From assembly GCA_020354275.1 (NCBI GenBank), contig CP070645.1:1525807-1540694 (forward strand): 14,888 bases of DNA. The letters run 5' to 3'. Source of the stretch: Dehalococcoidales bacterium. GTDB taxonomy: Bacteria; Chloroflexota; Dehalococcoidia; Dehalococcoidales; UBA2162. Within the stretch, counting starts at the first letter, position 1; each line of letters opens with the position of its first letter. Both the position numbers and the translations under genes were made by a program. Under the pieces are notes generated by a model, which made no database searches, had not been told where the DNA came from, and saw nothing but the letters and a program-made list of their open reading frames with translations. Positions 13,633-14,888 of this stretch are shown here, piece after piece.

Positions 13633-14337
13633 TTAACAAATTCCCCCCAGTTCTATACGCCGGAAAGCCTCGGCCAGCTCGAAATCCTCTCCCTCAGCCA
13701 GCATCATATGCCGTTCCCGGCGCCGTTCCCTGGCCTCAGGAGACAGTGTATCACCCACCTGACTCTTATGGCAGAAAAGGGCAGCCAGCTTGGTATCAAA
13801 GGTACAGGTAATATCAGAACGGTAATTTGGTTCCGGTGAACCCCATAGCAGGACCTCGCTTACCTGATGCGGCCTAAGACCCTGTTCCAACAGCTCAGGA
13901 TAGGCATTAGCACTGGATGCATAAGTAACAACGGCATCCAGTACCACCCGGCCGGTGATCCGGTGGTCCCGGTGCCAGATATAGCGCCGCGACAGGTCAA
14001 CAGTAACTACTATCTCCGGGCGATATATCCTGATCAACCGCACAACATCTTTCCTGAACTCAATTGAATCCTCAAGACCCTGGTCAGGATAGCGTAAGAA
14101 TATGACTTCTTTCACTCCCAGTAAATCAGCCGCGGCCAGTTGCTCCTTTTCTCTAATCAGGGCCAGTTCACTGGGTCTAATAGTAATATCGCTGGTGCCC
14201 TTATCCCCGTTGGTACATACCACGTAGATGACATCCTTGCCTTCGGCTATCCAGCGGGCAACGGTTCCGGCAGCACCAGACTCGGCATCATCCGGGTGCG
14301 GAGTAAACACCATTACCTGAGCTGATTTAGTATTCAC
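13633..14337 (-). CDS. PIG-L/LmbE-family zinc-dependent deacetylase
   Basis: A 234-residue protein of the GlcNAc-PI de-N-acetylase family (PIG-L, MshB, LmbE, BshB). These are zinc hydrolases that remove acetyl groups from amino sugars or related N-acyl compounds. The family motifs are clear: TPHPDDAESGAAGTVARW with metal ligands H14 and D17 and catalytic D16, an REKEQLAAADLLGV helix (62-75), LRYPDQGL (81-88), and the second zinc motif WHRDHRITG with HRDH at 122-125. Length fits BshB/MshB-like members. The start is a GTG at 14337 with GAGGGGG nine bases upstream. The substrate is not determinable here; thiol-cofactor or cell-surface glycan biosynthesis are known roles of relatives. It lies 62 bases after the LRR gene. 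Confidence 0.92.
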   Translation of the reverse strand: MNTKSAQVMVFTPHPDDAESGAAGTVARWIAEGKDVIYVVCTNGDKGTSDITIRPSELALIREKEQLAAADLLGVKEVIFLRYPDQGLEDSIEFRKDVVRLIRIYRPEIVVTVDLSRRYIWHRDHRITGRVVLDAVVTYASSANAYPELLEQGLRPHQVSEVLLWGSPEPNYRSDITCTFDTKLAALFCHKSQVGDTLSPEARERRRERHMMLAEGEDFELAEAFRRIELGGIC

Positions 14338-14367
14338 TTACAGGGCCCCCTCATGTTGGGATATACC

Positions 14368-14389
14368 AAAAGGGAACTTAATAAGCTCC
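14368..14389 (-). terminator. Possible weak intrinsic terminator after the LRR gene
   Basis: On the minus strand GGAGCTT-ATT-AAGTTCC forms a seven-base-pair stem (one G-T pair) with a three-base loop, followed by C and four T. It lies between the LRR stop codon and the PIG-L start. The T tract is short, so termination would be partial. Confidence 0.35.
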
Positions 14390-14399
14390 TAGACAGGAA

Positions 14400-14888
14400 T
14401 TACCACTCCACCTCCACTCCCCGTTCCTCGAGCTGGGGAAGATACTCGCTTACTGAAACAATACTCAACGGGTTGCCTACCAGCGACACACTATTTCCCT
14501 CAGCAAATTCAGTGTTTTGTACCAGTGGTGATATATCTCTGATGTTATTGTACATCAGGTTCAAGTTTCGGAGGCTGGTAAGGCCTTTCAGCGACGAGAT
14601 AATACTGATACTATTGTGCATCAGGTCAAGCTCACGCAGATTAACCAGCGTGGCAAGTGCGGCTATATTAGTGATGTTGTTTAACGATAGATCCAGGGTA
14701 TCGAGATTAACCAGTCCCGCTAGTGGTAATATATCACTGATATTGTTATCATCAAGATATAGTTTTTGCAGGCTATTTAGATTAGCCAGATTCGCTATCT
14801 CACCTATGTTGTTGCCCGTTAAGTGTAACTCCCTTAAATTAGTCAGCCCCCCTATCACCCCAATATCCTCTATCTCATTGTGCATCAG
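14400..14888 (-). CDS. Leucine-rich-repeat protein, C-terminal part (5' end beyond right edge)
   Basis: At least 162 codons are open from the right edge to the stop at 14400; the N-terminus is outside the window. Five 22-residue repeats of the internalin/SDS22 type are visible: each has L-x2-L-x-x-L-x-L-x-x-N-x-I-x-x-I followed by a short turn, for example LANLNSLQKLYLDDNN and LVNLDTLDLSLNNIT. The last repeat leads to a cap ending LPQLEERGVEVEW. Such domains bind proteins or surfaces. Whether this one is secreted cannot be said without its start. The low cysteine content and regular repeats give a confident fold call but no function. Confidence 0.9.
   Translation of the reverse strand: MMHNEIEDIGVIGGLTNLRELHLTGNNIGEIANLANLNSLQKLYLDDNNISDILPLAGLVNLDTLDLSLNNITNIAALATLVNLRELDLMHNSISIISSLKGLTSLRNLNLMYNNIRDISPLVQNTEFAEGNSVSLVGNPLSIVSVSEYLPQLEERGVEVEW

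Noticed and set aside
1..14888. CRISPR array, tRNA/rRNA genes, insertion sequences
   Set aside because: No regularly spaced direct repeats, cloverleaf-like sequence, transposase coding or terminal inverted repeats were seen; the only regular repeat is the 66-base periodicity within the LRR coding region.

Overview
The window reads as a stretch of a strictly anaerobic, acetyl-CoA (Wood-Ljungdahl) pathway bacterium. Roughly even base composition, a soluble GAF histidine kinase with NarL-type regulators, folate C1 genes, a molybdopterin/NuoEF-like complex and a DMSO-reductase-family enzyme together suggest Chloroflexota, class Dehalococcoidia. This taxonomic placement is inference; no rRNA or marker gene is present.

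Layout. Almost everything is on the minus strand. From right to left: the 3' part of a leucine-rich-repeat gene (14888-14400), a PIG-L/LmbE deacetylase (14337-13633), and a small two-helix membrane protein (13581-13399). A crotonase-family gene lies alone on the plus strand (12455-13267). It is divergent from a histidine kinase/NarL response regulator pair (12257-10358), and the two directions are driven by back-to-back near-consensus sigma-70-type promoters. A 280-base spacer with a cluster of TTCACCTGA-like repeats and a candidate promoter follows.

The core is a tight six-gene minus-strand run (10076-1443). It encodes an output-less tandem-receiver protein, a NuoG/formate-dehydrogenase-like molybdopterin subunit, NuoE, a NuoF fused to a GltD/NfnB-like FAD/NAD(P) module, MetV and MetF. 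Genes overlap by a few bases or are separated by at most a few dozen. After a 333-base non-coding gap comes the 5' part of a cytoplasmic DMSO-reductase-family oxidoreductase (1109 to beyond the left edge).

Main interpretation. The core run looks like a NAD(P)H-linked electron-transfer complex dedicated to methylene-tetrahydrofolate reduction (MetF/MetV). The subunit that homology would call formate dehydrogenase alpha has lost all three classical catalytic residues (Sec/Cys to Tyr, His to Asn, Arg to Gln), so it is unlikely to oxidise formate. It may serve as an Fe-S scaffold or act on another substrate. The NuoF-GltD fusion supplies two nucleotide/flavin sites, a design compatible with electron bifurcation or confurcation. 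The two-component genes and the operator-like repeats probably control this operon. The function of the whole assembly is a hypothesis; the domain content and residue changes are read directly from the sequence.
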